This document shows positions 34,676-42,812 of a stretch of 64,000 bases of DNA, piece after piece. The first letter of the stretch is position 1, and every line of letters starts with the position of its first letter. The position numbers and the translations under genes are program-made. The stretch is from Bradyrhizobium hipponense (GTDB lineage Bacteria; Pseudomonadota; Alphaproteobacteria; Rhizobiales; Xanthobacteraceae): contig NZ_VSTH01000079.1 in assembly GCF_008123965.1 (NCBI RefSeq), positions 1 through 64,000 on the forward strand. The letters run 5' to 3'. Under the pieces are notes generated by a model, which was given only the letters and a program-made list of their open reading frames with translations, made no database searches and was not told the DNA's origin.

Positions 34676-34852
34676 TTAACTCGCCGGTCCTTCCGGCGAC
34701 ACGCTGCCGGGCTGCTCCGGGCGCTCGCTTTGCAGCACCTCACGTGCGAACTCGATGATCTTCTGCTTGTTTGCAGTGTGGCGGACGGCGAAAAATACGC
34801 GGTTGAGCTCGAGGCCGAGCACGCTGTTGAGGGCGATGTTCTCGTCTTCCAT
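34676..34852 (-). CDS. small conserved-looking hypothetical protein, 58 aa
   Basis: A short frame on the minus strand reads MEDENIALNSVLGLELNRVF, continues FAVRHTANKQKIIEFAREVL and ends in SPEGPAS, stop TAA. The composition (acidic, helical, with an F-F-x-V-R-H segment) is protein-like, and a GGGAAAG lies about six bases upstream of the ATG. It has no transmembrane segment and no domain that I recognise. It is divergent from the LuxR-type regulator, separated by about 165 bases, so it could share quorum-sensing control. It is shorter than many gene-finder cut-offs. Confidence 0.5.
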   Translation of the reverse strand: MEDENIALNSVLGLELNRVFFAVRHTANKQKIIEFAREVLQSERPEQPGSVSPEGPAS

Positions 34853-35018
34853 CGTGGCTTTCCCGCTGCAGGCGTCCTAGGTGTAACTTGACGTCAATTC
34901 TTCCACAAGTAGATTAATCTTCGGGGCGTGTGACGCACCGGGAAACTACGGAAGCGGTGAATTGAGGGAGCCCCACAAGACGTGCTATAGCGAGCGGCAA
35001 GGGTCAGGAAACGCACTG

Positions 35019-35747
35019 ATGTCCGCCGTGGATTATGGCCGGGAAGCGCTCGACTTCATCGAAGGGCTGGGAGCCTACAGCACGGTTCCGGACGCCATGG
35101 ATTCGCTCGCAACGGCATTCAGCCGGTACGGCTTCGAGCATATCATCGTGACGGGCTTGCCGAACCCCGACCAGCGCTTTTCCCAGATGGTGCTCGCCAA
35201 GAAGTGGCCGGCGGAATGGTTCAGCCTCTACACTCAAAAAAGCTACGACCGCGTCGATCCCGTGATCCGCAAATGCCGGCAGACGGTGAATCCCTTCGAG
35301 TGGTCGGAGGCGCCTTATGATCCCGAATTGGAACCGGGCGCCGTGGAGGTGATGCGGCGCGCTGCCGATTTCCGCATGTCGCATGGCTTCGTCGTTCCGA
35401 TCCACGGGCTGACCGGCTACGAGGCCGGCGTCTCGCTTGGTGGCGTCCACCTTGATCTCAATGCCCGCAGCAAGCCGGCGCTGCACCTGATCGCGATGTA
35501 TGGCTTCGACCATATTCGCCGTTTGCTCGATCCAACGCCGCATCCGTCGATGCGCCTCACCCCGCGCGAGCGCGAGGTGATCTCCTGGGCTTCGCAGGGC
35601 AAGTCGGCCTGGGAGATCGGCGAGATCCTGAACATCACCCAGCGCACTGCGGAAGAGCATCTTGCAACTGCAGCGCGCAAGCTTGGCGCCGTCAACCGGA
35701 CGCATGCGGTCGCGATCGCAATCCGGCACAGAATCATCAATCCCTGA
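35019..35747 (+). CDS. bjaR: LuxR-type acyl-homoserine-lactone receptor (BjaR-like)
   Basis: This 242-residue regulator has an N-terminal autoinducer-binding domain and a C-terminal LuxR helix-turn-helix (LTPREREVISWASQGKSAWE ... NITQRTAEEHLATAARKLG). The signal-contacting residues conserved in TraR/LasR align by spacing as W67, Y71, D80, P81 and W95 (W-x3-Y-x8-DP-x13-W). ATG 35019 with AGGAA upstream is taken over the frame from 34962. The gene for the signal synthase follows 85 bases later on the same strand. By relation to Bradyrhizobium BjaR it would respond to a branched-chain acyl-HSL (isovaleryl-HSL) made without an acyl carrier protein. Confidence 0.92.
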   Translation: MSAVDYGREALDFIEGLGAYSTVPDAMDSLATAFSRYGFEHIIVTGLPNPDQRFSQMVLAKKWPAEWFSLYTQKSYDRVDPVIRKCRQTVNPFEWSEAPYDPELEPGAVEVMRRAADFRMSHGFVVPIHGLTGYEAGVSLGGVHLDLNARSKPALHLIAMYGFDHIRRLLDPTPHPSMRLTPREREVISWASQGKSAWEIGEILNITQRTAEEHLATAARKLGAVNRTHAVAIAIRHRIINP

Positions 35748-35756
35748 AATAGCCGC

Positions 35757-35778
35757 CTACTGGGAAATTTCCCAATAG
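35757..35778. promoter_or_regulatory. lux-box-like palindrome upstream of bjaI
   Basis: TGGGAAATTTCCCA (35761-35774) is a perfect 14-bp palindrome; with flanks CTAC and ATAG, 20 of 22 positions are symmetric. It lies 55-76 bases before the bjaI start, where a LuxR-type activator would contact polymerase at a -35 region, and just after the bjaR stop codon. Confidence 0.7.
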
Positions 35779-35832
35779 TCGGCTCGGCCTTTTTCCAAGA
35801 GGCTTCCCCCATTTCAAGCCATGGGGGACTTC

Positions 35833-36492
35833 ATGATTCATGTGATTTCGGCCGTTAACCGGCACCATTACGAGGACGTCATCGAGCAACACTTTCGGCT
35901 GCGTCACGAGATTTTTGTGGAGGAGCGGAAATGGGAGGGACTGCGGAAGCCCGATAGCCGCGAGATCGACGCCTATGACAATGAGGACGCGATCTATCTG
36001 CTGGCCCTCGACGAGAGCCGCCGTGTGCTCGCCGGCTCCCGGCTGTATCCAACCACCAAGCCGACGATGATGAGCGATGTCTTTCCACACCTTGCGGCGG
36101 TGCGTGGCTGTCCGGTGGACCCCCTGGTCTGGGAGTGGTCACGTTTCTTCGTCGCGCGCGACCGCCGCGATGGCGCGCTCAACCTGCAACTGATGGCGGC
36201 GGCGCAGGAGTTCTGTCTCGACCAGGGCATCGAGCGTCTCTGCCTGGTCATGGAGACGTGGTGGCTGCCGCGATTCCACGACATCGGCTTCGTCGTCACG
36301 CCGCTCGGACTACCGGCGCTGGTCGGGGACTCCTGGACCATGGCCGCGACGATTGAGGTCCGTCAGGAGTCGCTCGATATCGTGTGCAACCGTATCGGGA
36401 TGACGCACGCCATCCAGCACGACGGTCCGCGTATCGACTGCATCGCCCGTGCCAACCTCTGCGGCCTTGCCGCGCAACGAAAGATTGCCTGA
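35833..36492 (+). CDS. bjaI: acyl-homoserine-lactone synthase (BjaI-like)
   Basis: This is a 219-residue LuxI-family enzyme. The invariant LuxI residues can be placed: R24, F28, W34, D46, D49, R70, F84, E101 and R104 (in FRLRHEIFVEERKW, EIDAYDNED and EWSRFF). BjaI of Bradyrhizobium uses isovaleryl-CoA rather than acyl-ACP to make isovaleryl-HSL; the close resemblance, from memory, suggests the same. ATG 35833 (MIHVISAV) follows GGGGGA; the ATG at 35821 would add four residues. It is preceded by a lux-box-like palindrome, implying autoinduction through BjaR. Confidence 0.93.
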   Translation: MIHVISAVNRHHYEDVIEQHFRLRHEIFVEERKWEGLRKPDSREIDAYDNEDAIYLLALDESRRVLAGSRLYPTTKPTMMSDVFPHLAAVRGCPVDPLVWEWSRFFVARDRRDGALNLQLMAAAQEFCLDQGIERLCLVMETWWLPRFHDIGFVVTPLGLPALVGDSWTMAATIEVRQESLDIVCNRIGMTHAIQHDGPRIDCIARANLCGLAAQRKIA

Positions 36493-36493
36493 G

Positions 36494-36712
36494 ATGTCGA
36501 ACATGATGCGGGACAGCCAGATCATGGCGCAGACCAGAGACGAGAATCTCAGCTACATGTCCGACATGGCGCTCGAACTCGCTGAGATGGCAGAAGACTC
36601 CGGAATGGCGACACTCGCCTATCTGTTCCGGATGGCGGCGCTGGAGGCCTCGACGGCAGACGCCGCGCTCGTCGAGCCGGACGATCTCCCCCAACAGATG
36701 ACGTCGCACTAG
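36494..36712 (+). CDS. small protein co-transcribed with bjaI, 72 aa
   Basis: This 72-residue protein starts one base after the bjaI stop (TGA G ATG), so it is almost surely translated with it. It is acidic and helical: MSDMALELAEMAEDSGMATL, then AYLFRMAALEAS, ending DDLPQQMTSH. There is no signal peptide, membrane segment or domain that I recognise. Because it sits between bjaI and a strong terminator it is likely part of the quorum-sensing operon. Its function is unknown. Confidence 0.75.
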   Translation: MSNMMRDSQIMAQTRDENLSYMSDMALELAEMAEDSGMATLAYLFRMAALEASTADAALVEPDDLPQQMTSH

Positions 36713-36742
36713 ACGCCAGTCTTCCTTCACTCAACGGAAGGT

Positions 36743-36777
36743 CTCGCCCTCTCCCTTGGGAGAGGGCGAGCGTTTTT
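36743..36777 (+). terminator. rho-independent terminator of the bjaI operon
   Basis: CTCGCCCTCTCCC (36743-36755) and GGGAGAGGGCGAG (36758-36770) form a perfect 13-bp stem, followed by CG and five Ts (36773-36777). It lies 31 bases after the small downstream gene. The remaining 36778-37035 shows no gene. Confidence 0.85.
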
Positions 36778-37035
36778 GCGCAGCGCGCCGCTGCCTCCGC
36801 CCCGGATGGGTGCGGCAGGTTGACCCATCCTCCCCGGCAACCATCTTGCAAGGTGCGCACAGCCGCACCCCGCCGGGATGCAACAAAGTGCATGTCTGGC
36901 GTCAAATCGCTCTTGCCTCGGAACGATACTGCCATTACCCATTTTTCGGCCTTGAAGAGGCAGGGGGAGCTCTTTCACTGATGGCGACCGTGTTCGAACA
37001 TCGGCGTGACGCTGCGTGCGCCTGAAAGAGTTTTG

Positions 37036-37953
37036 ATGCTGCTCGTCGTCGAACAATTTTTGAACGGATTGCAGTTCGGCCTGCTGCTATTCCTGCTCGC
37101 CGCCGGACTGACGCTGGTGTTCGGGATCATGGATCTCGTCAACCTCGCGCACGGCTCGCTCTACATGATGGGCGCCTATTTCGCCGCGACCTTCGCGGCC
37201 TGGACCGGCAGCTTTCTGCTCGGCGCGTTCCTGGCGCTCGGTGCGACGCTGCTGCTTGGCATCGTGCTTGAGGTGGTGGCGCTGAAACATCTCTATGGAC
37301 GAGACCATCTCGACCATGTGCTCGCGACCTTCGGCCTGATCCTGTTCTTCAACGAGGCTGTGCGGCTGATCTGGGGGCCGGCGGGCCTCGCGCTGCCGCT
37401 GCCGGCCTGGCTCACCGTGCCGGTGCCGATCCTGCCGGGCATTCACTATCCCGCCTACCGTCTCGCCATCATCGTCGTTGCGCTGCTCGTTGCGCTGCTG
37501 CTCTATCTCGGCGTGATGCGCACCCGCGTCGGCATGCTGATCCGGGCCGGTGCCTCCAACCGCGAGATGATCGGCGCGCTCGGCATCAACATCAAGCTGC
37601 TCTACACCCTGGTGTTCGGTCTCGGCGCCGCGCTTGCGGGCCTTGCCGGGCTGATGCAGGCGCCGATTCTCACCGTGCAGATAGGCATGGGCGAGAACAT
37701 CCTGATCCTCGCCTTCGTCATCATCGTGATCGGCGGCATCGGCTCGATCCGCGGCGCGTTCCTGGCCGCGATCTTCGTCGGCATGATCGACACGCTCGGC
37801 CGTGCCTTCCTGCCGAACCTGCTGCGGCAGGTGCTGAGCTCGACCGCCGCCTCCACCGCCGCGCCCGCGCTGTCATCCATGCTGATCTATCTGTTGATGG
37901 CAATCGTGCTGGTGGTGCGGCCGGAGGGGCTGTTTCCGGCCAACCGTCGATGA
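37036..37953 (+). CDS. LivH-type ABC permease (second cassette)
   Basis: This 305-residue permease has the LivH pattern LTLVFGIMDLVNLAHGSLYMMGAYFA and VIVIGGIGSIRGAFLAA, with about eight hydrophobic segments. ATG 37036 is preceded by AAAGAG; the frame from 37006 is not supported. It is the first gene of a four-gene cassette with overlapping starts and stops and no binding protein. The substrate is unknown; one or more of the orphan binding proteins in the window may deliver it. Confidence 0.92.
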   Translation: MLLVVEQFLNGLQFGLLLFLLAAGLTLVFGIMDLVNLAHGSLYMMGAYFAATFAAWTGSFLLGAFLALGATLLLGIVLEVVALKHLYGRDHLDHVLATFGLILFFNEAVRLIWGPAGLALPLPAWLTVPVPILPGIHYPAYRLAIIVVALLVALLLYLGVMRTRVGMLIRAGASNREMIGALGINIKLLYTLVFGLGAALAGLAGLMQAPILTVQIGMGENILILAFVIIVIGGIGSIRGAFLAAIFVGMIDTLGRAFLPNLLRQVLSSTAASTAAPALSSMLIYLLMAIVLVVRPEGLFPANRR

Positions 37954-38894
37954 AGGCTTTCACCGTGAGCAAGGCCGTGACGGCCCTGATGCTGGCAGGC
38001 CTCGTGCTGCTGCCACTCTATTCGCAAGCATCCGGCAACATCTTCATCCTGACGCTGTTCACCCGCGTCGTCATCCTGGCGCTGGCAGCAGCGAGCCTCA
38101 ACCTCATCATGGGCTATGGCGGCATGATGAGCTTCGGCCATGCCGCCTATCTCGGCATCGGCGGTTATGCCGTCGGCATCCTGGCGCAGGAAGGCGTCGG
38201 CTCCGGCTTCATTCAGTTTCCGGTCGCGATCGCGGCGTCCGCACTCTACGCGCTCGTGATCGGTGCGCTCTCCTTGCGCACCCGCGGTGTCTATTTCATC
38301 ATGATCACGCTGGCGTTCGCGCAGATGGCCTATTACGTCGCCTCGGGCCTCGCACGCTACGGCGGCGACGACGGTCTCACCGTCTACAAGCGCAGCGACT
38401 TTTCCGGCCTGATCAATCTCGGGAACCGTGTGCAGTTCTACTACCTCTGCCTTGCCTGCTTGTTCGGCGTGATCTTCCTGATCTGGCGCATCGTCAATTC
38501 GCGCTTCGGCCTCGTCGTGCAGGGTCTGCGTTCCAACGAGCAGCGCATGCAGGCGATCGGCTTTCCGGCGAAACGCTATCAGCTGGTCTGCTTCGTCATC
38601 TCCGGCATGATGTGCGGCCTGGCCGGTGCGCTGCTCGCCAACAACACCGATTTCATCAGCCCGGCCGCGATGTACTGGACCCGTTCCGGTGACCTCATGG
38701 TGATGGTCATCCTCGGCGGCATGGGCGCGCTGTTCGGCCCGGTCATGGGGGCGGTGGTCTATCTGCTCCTGGAAGAGTTCTTGTCGCAGATCACCGAATA
38801 CTGGGCGCTGATCATGGGCCCGCTGCTGTTGCTGATCGTGCTGTTCGGCCGCGGCGGCATCATGGGCTTGCTCGGGAGGTTCAATCGTGGCTGA
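37950..38894 (+). CDS. LivM-type ABC permease (second cassette)
   Basis: This 314-residue permease overlaps the previous gene by four bases (ATGA). LivM blocks are visible as LNLIMGYGGMMSFGHAAYLGIGGYA and VILGGMGALFGPVMGA, and there are about nine spans. An acidic-poor periplasmic loop, YGGDDGLTVYKRSDFSG, differs from amino-acid LivM proteins and resembles cassettes linked to aromatic compounds. Confidence 0.92.
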   Translation: MKAFTVSKAVTALMLAGLVLLPLYSQASGNIFILTLFTRVVILALAAASLNLIMGYGGMMSFGHAAYLGIGGYAVGILAQEGVGSGFIQFPVAIAASALYALVIGALSLRTRGVYFIMITLAFAQMAYYVASGLARYGGDDGLTVYKRSDFSGLINLGNRVQFYYLCLACLFGVIFLIWRIVNSRFGLVVQGLRSNEQRMQAIGFPAKRYQLVCFVISGMMCGLAGALLANNTDFISPAAMYWTRSGDLMVMVILGGMGALFGPVMGAVVYLLLEEFLSQITEYWALIMGPLLLLIVLFGRGGIMGLLGRFNRG

Positions 38895-39654
38895 ACCGCT
38901 GCTCCGTGTCGAGAAGCTGGTGCGCCGCTTTGGCGGCATCATTGCGACGGACAACGTCTCGCTCGACGTCGCGGCGGGCGAGCTGCACGCCATCATCGGC
39001 CCGAACGGCGCCGGCAAGACCACGCTGATCAGCCAGCTCACCGGGCATCTGGCGCCGAATTCAGGCAGCGTCTCGCTCGGTGGCCGCGACATCACCCACC
39101 TGCCGGCCTATCGCCGCTGCGCGCTGGGCCTGGCGCGTTCGTTCCAGATCACCTCGCTGCTGTTCGACTTCACCGCTGCCGACAATGTCGCACTGGCGGC
39201 GCAGGCCCATGCCGGCACGTCGTTCCGTTTCTTCGCCAATGCGCGCAAGGAAAAGGGCCTGCGTGACGCCGCGCATGCTGCGCTCGATCGCGTCGGGCTG
39301 TTGCATCGCGCCGACGTCGTCGTGTCCCGGCTCAGCCATGGCGAGCGGCGCGAGCTCGAGCTCGCGGTCGCGCTCGCGAGCAAGCCAAAACTGCTGCTGC
39401 TGGACGAGCCGATGGCCGGGCTTGGCGTCACCGAATCGCAGCGCATGGTGAAGCTGCTCCAGGAGCTGCGCAAGGAAGTCTCGATCGTGCTGGTCGAGCA
39501 CGACATGCCGGCGGTGTTCGCGCTCGCCGACCGCATCACGGTGCTGGTCTATGGCCGCGTCATCGCTTCCGGCGATCCGGCCGCAATCCGCGGCAACGAC
39601 GATGTCAAGCGCGCCTATCTCGGCGACCAGCATGTGGTGACGCACCATGTCTGA
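38887..39654 (+). CDS. LivG-type ABC ATPase (second cassette)
   Basis: This 255-residue ATPase starts at GTG 38887, overlapping the permease gene by 8 bases. Walker A is GPNGAGKT, the signature LSHGERRELELAVAL and Walker B LLLLDEPMAGLGV. The C-terminal DDVKRAYLGD extension is LivG-like. The signature has SHGER instead of SGGQ, a usual LivG variant. Confidence 0.92.
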   Translation: MAEPLLRVEKLVRRFGGIIATDNVSLDVAAGELHAIIGPNGAGKTTLISQLTGHLAPNSGSVSLGGRDITHLPAYRRCALGLARSFQITSLLFDFTAADNVALAAQAHAGTSFRFFANARKEKGLRDAAHAALDRVGLLHRADVVVSRLSHGERRELELAVALASKPKLLLLDEPMAGLGVTESQRMVKLLQELRKEVSIVLVEHDMPAVFALADRITVLVYGRVIASGDPAAIRGNDDVKRAYLGDQHVVTHHV

Positions 39655-40375
39655 AAAAGAGATGGCTGAAACGCTGCTCGACGTCGACGGCATCGAAACC
39701 TGCTACGGGCTGTCCCAGGTGCTGTTTGGCCTGTCGCTGTCGATCAAGCCGGGCGAGATGGTCTCGCTGATGGGCCGCAACGGCATGGGCAAGACCACCA
39801 CCATCCGCTCCATCATGGGCCTGACGCCGGCGCGCACAGGCAGCATCCGTTTTGCGGGCTCCGAGGTGCGGACGCAGCCGTCCTACAAAATCGCAAAACT
39901 CGGCGTCGGCCTCGTGCCCGAGGGACGCCAGATCTTCCCGAACCTCACGGTGCGCGAGAATCTGGTCGCTGCGGCCGCCGATCGCTTCGGCAGCGCCAAT
40001 CCCTGGACGCTCGCCGCGATCTACGTGCTGTTCCCGCGGCTGGCCGAGCGCGCCTCGAACATGGGCAACCAGCTCTCTGGCGGCGAGCAGCAGATGCTCG
40101 CGATCGGCCGCGCGCTGATGACCAATCCGAAGCTGCTGATCCTGGACGAAGCGACCGAGGGCCTGGCGCCGCTGATCCGCGAAGAGATCTGGAACTGCCT
40201 GTCGATGCTCAAGAGCCGCGGCCAGTCGATCCTCGTCGTCGACAAGAACGTCGACCATCTCGCCCGCATCTGCGACCGCCACTACATCATCGAGCGCGGC
40301 AAGACGGTGTGGAGCGGCACGTCGAACGAGCTGTTGGCCGAGCCGGAGCTGCAGCACAAATATTTGGGGATCTGA
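39647..40375 (+). CDS. LivF-type ABC ATPase (second cassette)
   Basis: This 242-residue ATPase has Walker A GRNGMGKT, signature LSGGEQQMLAIGRAL and Walker B LLILDEATEGLAP. It overlaps the LivG-like gene by 8 bases and ends the cassette; a palindromic repeat follows at 40421. Walker B has EATEG in place of the common EPSxG, seen in several LivF proteins of aromatic-linked transporters. Confidence 0.92.
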   Translation: MSEKEMAETLLDVDGIETCYGLSQVLFGLSLSIKPGEMVSLMGRNGMGKTTTIRSIMGLTPARTGSIRFAGSEVRTQPSYKIAKLGVGLVPEGRQIFPNLTVRENLVAAAADRFGSANPWTLAAIYVLFPRLAERASNMGNQLSGGEQQMLAIGRALMTNPKLLILDEATEGLAPLIREEIWNCLSMLKSRGQSILVVDKNVDHLARICDRHYIIERGKTVWSGTSNELLAEPELQHKYLGI

Positions 40376-40420
40376 AAGGACGGTGAGATGGGGGAGGAAC
40401 GCTCTTGCGGCTCAGTCAGC

Positions 40421-40546
40421 GTCGTCCTGGCGAAAGCCAGGACCCATACCGCGTGATCTATCGATTGCGGCGGGTATCAGTACTGAGCGCCAATCTTCGC
40501 CAAACGTCTCCCTGGGATAATGGATCCTGGCTTTCGCCAGGACGAC
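40421..40546. repeat. palindromic repeat, variant of the 12518 type
   Basis: The left arm GTCGTCCTGGCGAAAGCC (40421-40438) and right arm GGCTTTCGCCAGGACGAC (40529-40546) are exact inverted repeats. The centre contains CCAATCTTCGCCAAAC, also found in the copy at 62917-63040. The compensating changes in both arms (T/A for C/G) show selection or gene conversion for pairing. Confidence 0.8.
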
Positions 40547-40556
40547 ATTGGGGCCC

Positions 40557-40919
40557 TCACCAATAAATCCCATGACGATGCAGTTCGCGGATCACGCGTG
40601 CTTCGGTCGACGGTTGGCGGCGCTTCGGCTTGGTTGTCTCGGTCGTGCTTGCCACCGCTGCGCCGGTCGACTGAACGGGTGCTGCGGCAGGAGTTGTCGC
40701 GGCAGGGGCGCTTACGGTCGTCGGCGCGGCAGCGACCGGCGGAGTTGAAGTGGATGTCGTGGTCGCCGTCTGGACGTTCGCCGATGGCGCCTGCGCTACC
40801 GGCTGCTCGGGTGCCTGCTGGCTCGAATTGGAGGCCGCGAGGCTCAGGCTTCGCGAACCTCCGGCATAGGCCTGGGTAGCCAGTAGCGATAGCGCGGCGA
40901 TCAGAATCAGCTTGCGCAT
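40557..40919 (-). CDS. small secreted Ala/Pro/Thr-rich protein, 120 aa
   Basis: The product has a signal peptide (MRKLILIAALSLLATQAYAG) and then a low-complexity Ala/Pro/Thr/Ser-rich stretch of about 70 residues (TTTSTSTPPVAAAPTTVSAP), ending with a basic tail (KPKRRQPSTEARVIRELHRHGIYW). ATG 40919 gives the best signal peptide; an ATG four codons upstream is possible. No domain is recognised. The conserved-looking C-terminus rather than the linker probably carries function. Confidence 0.7.
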   Translation of the reverse strand: MRKLILIAALSLLATQAYAGGSRSLSLAASNSSQQAPEQPVAQAPSANVQTATTTSTSTPPVAAAPTTVSAPAATTPAAAPVQSTGAAVASTTETTKPKRRQPSTEARVIRELHRHGIYW

Positions 40920-40974
40920 GGAAATCCCCATGATTTGGTCAGTTCATCTTGCCTAAACCGCACCAGCCGGTTTT

Positions 40975-41061
40975 CTAACGCGCTAGGCGATGCGTGCCGA
41001 TCTCGATCAGCGTGGTCCGGCAGGACAGGCGGTAAATCAGACTGAACAGATGGTTCCACAT
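40975..41061 (-). CDS. possible 28-residue peptide
   Basis: A short frame reads MWNHLFSLIYRLSCRTTLIE and ends IGTHRLAR. It has a strong ribosome-binding site (GTGGAG, 8 bases before the ATG) and a hydrophobic-then-basic composition like small membrane-associated peptides. It lies 55 bases upstream of the secreted-protein gene on the same strand, so it may alternatively be a leader. No homologue is known to me. Confidence 0.35.
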   Translation of the reverse strand: MWNHLFSLIYRLSCRTTLIEIGTHRLAR

Positions 41062-41245
41062 GATCGAACTCCACTGTTGATCATGGGGCAGCAGCCTAGG
41101 CGCGTTGTCTTTCACGCCGTTTTCGTGGGGCGGGGAAAATGGCTTCGTCGGGGCGCGGGGTGATTTCGTCGCAACCGGTGGGACGAAGTCGCCTCACGGG
41201 CGTGTGAGCGAACCCTTCGGACCGCCCCCGAACGATGTCACAACG

Positions 41246-42682
41246 TCAAAACATCTCGAAATATTCGCGGTGTTCCCAGTCGGTCACCTCAGCCAGGAAG
41301 CGGTCGATCTCGGCATTCTTGATGTGGGTGTAATAGTCGACAAACTCTCCGCCGAGCTTTTCGCGGAAGAACGGGTCGTCCTTCAGCGCGGCGACGGCGT
41401 CACGCAGCGACTTCGGCAACAGCGGCGCCTTGGTCTCATAAGGCGTGTCGGCGGAGGGGCCGGGATCGAGCTTGCGATCGATGCCGTCGAGGCCGCTCAA
41501 GACTTGCGAGGCCATGTAGAGATAGGGATTGGCCGCGGGCTCGCCGACGCGGTTTTCCAGGCGGGTGGCGGCATCGCCGGCCGCCCCGAGCACGCGGATC
41601 ATGACGCCGCGATTGTCGCGGCCCCAGATCGCGCGGTCCGGCGCCAGCGAATAGGAGCGGTAGCGCTTGTAGCCGTTGATGGTCGGCGTGGTGAACACGG
41701 TTGCCGCGCGGGCGTGGTCAAGCAGCCCTGCGAGATAAGCGCGGCCGAATGCGCTGAGCGGCTCGCTGCCTGCGTTCGCCATGAACAGGTTCTCCCCGCT
41801 CGCGCGCGAGATGATCGACTGGTGCAGGTGCCAGCCGCTGGCGAACAGGTTCGGCAGTTTCGGCCGGCACATGAAGGTGGCGTGATAGCCGTGGCGGTGC
41901 GCGATCTGCTTCACGGCGGAACGGAACAGCACCATGTTGTCGGCAGGCTCCATTCCCTTCTTCGGCTGAAAGGTGAACTCGCACTGGCTCGGCCCGAACT
42001 CGACCTCGACCGATCGCAGGGGAAGCCCGAGCGCGAGGACGTCGCGGCGCAGGATCTCCAGCACCGGCTCCATCTGGTCGAAGCGCTGCTCGGTGAGATA
42101 CTGGTAGCCGTGGCTGAGCAGGCTCACAGAGGGCGGCGTGCCGGGCTGGCCCGCATCCTCGGCGCGCATATGGACGTCGTCGAGCTTGAAGATGTGGAAT
42201 TCGACCTCGAGCCCGGCGACGAAATCGTGGCCACGGCTTGCGAGTTCATTAAGTACCTTGCGATAGAGCCCGCGCGTCGCGAACGGCACGGGGCGGCCGT
42301 CATTGAAATAGAGATCGCACAGCACCCAGCCTGTCGCCGGCGCCCATGGCAGCACGCGGAAGGTGGTGGGATCGGCGACCATCAGCACGTCGGCCGCGCC
42401 CTCCATCTCCTTCATGCCGAAGCCGCCGCCGGCGGTGAACACCGGGAATACCGTGCGGTGCGAGGTGTCCTTGGCGAGCATCGTCGTGGTGATCGAGCAG
42501 CCGCTTTCCAGCGAGGCGATCGCCTCCGAAGCAATGATGGTCTTGCCGCGCAAGATGCCGTGCTGGTCGGGGAAGCCGAGGCGGATGACCTCGAGGTTCT
42601 TCTCCTCGACGATGCGGCGCATGCGCGTCGCGGCGTCCTTATGCTCTTCCGACCACAGCGCATGACGCGCGACGAAGGTCAC
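41246..42682 (-). CDS. glutamine-synthetase-family ligase (gamma-glutamyl-amine type)
   Basis: This 478-residue protein has the GS fold: beta-grasp N-terminal half (VIRLGFPDQHGILRGKTI) and catalytic domain with GLEVEFHIF (metal glutamates), GPSQCEFTF, GWHLHQSI and the ENRVGEPAANPYLYMA block near the end. It is not the housekeeping GlnA, lacking the tyrosine adenylylation segment. Such GS-like enzymes glutamylate amines, for example polyamines (PuuA) or aniline (gamma-glutamylanilide synthase). GTG 42682 with GGGAG upstream is the start. It lies 130 bases downstream of a Rieske oxygenase gene on the same strand, the combination seen in aromatic-amine dioxygenation. Confidence 0.85.
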   Translation of the reverse strand: MTFVARHALWSEEHKDAATRMRRIVEEKNLEVIRLGFPDQHGILRGKTIIASEAIASLESGCSITTTMLAKDTSHRTVFPVFTAGGGFGMKEMEGAADVLMVADPTTFRVLPWAPATGWVLCDLYFNDGRPVPFATRGLYRKVLNELASRGHDFVAGLEVEFHIFKLDDVHMRAEDAGQPGTPPSVSLLSHGYQYLTEQRFDQMEPVLEILRRDVLALGLPLRSVEVEFGPSQCEFTFQPKKGMEPADNMVLFRSAVKQIAHRHGYHATFMCRPKLPNLFASGWHLHQSIISRASGENLFMANAGSEPLSAFGRAYLAGLLDHARAATVFTTPTINGYKRYRSYSLAPDRAIWGRDNRGVMIRVLGAAGDAATRLENRVGEPAANPYLYMASQVLSGLDGIDRKLDPGPSADTPYETKAPLLPKSLRDAVAALKDDPFFREKLGGEFVDYYTHIKNAEIDRFLAEVTDWEHREYFEMF

Positions 42683-42701
42683 TTTTCCACTCCCCCAACT
42701 G

Positions 42702-42797
42702 CCGTAGGGTGGGCAAAGCGAAGCGTGCCCACCGCATCTATCGTCCTCGCGGAAGCATGGTGGGCACTGCGCTTTGCGCCTTTGCCCACCCTACGGG
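42702..42797. repeat. inverted repeat CGTAGGGTGGGCAAAGCG
   Basis: CCGTAGGGTGGGCAAAGCGA (from 42702) and its inverted counterpart CTTTGCCCACCCTACGG (to 42797), with internal CGTGCCCACC/GGTGGGCAC arms, form a near-perfect 96-bp palindrome between the Rieske and GS-like genes. Confidence 0.8.
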
Positions 42798-42812
42798 AGC
42801 CGACCACAATCG

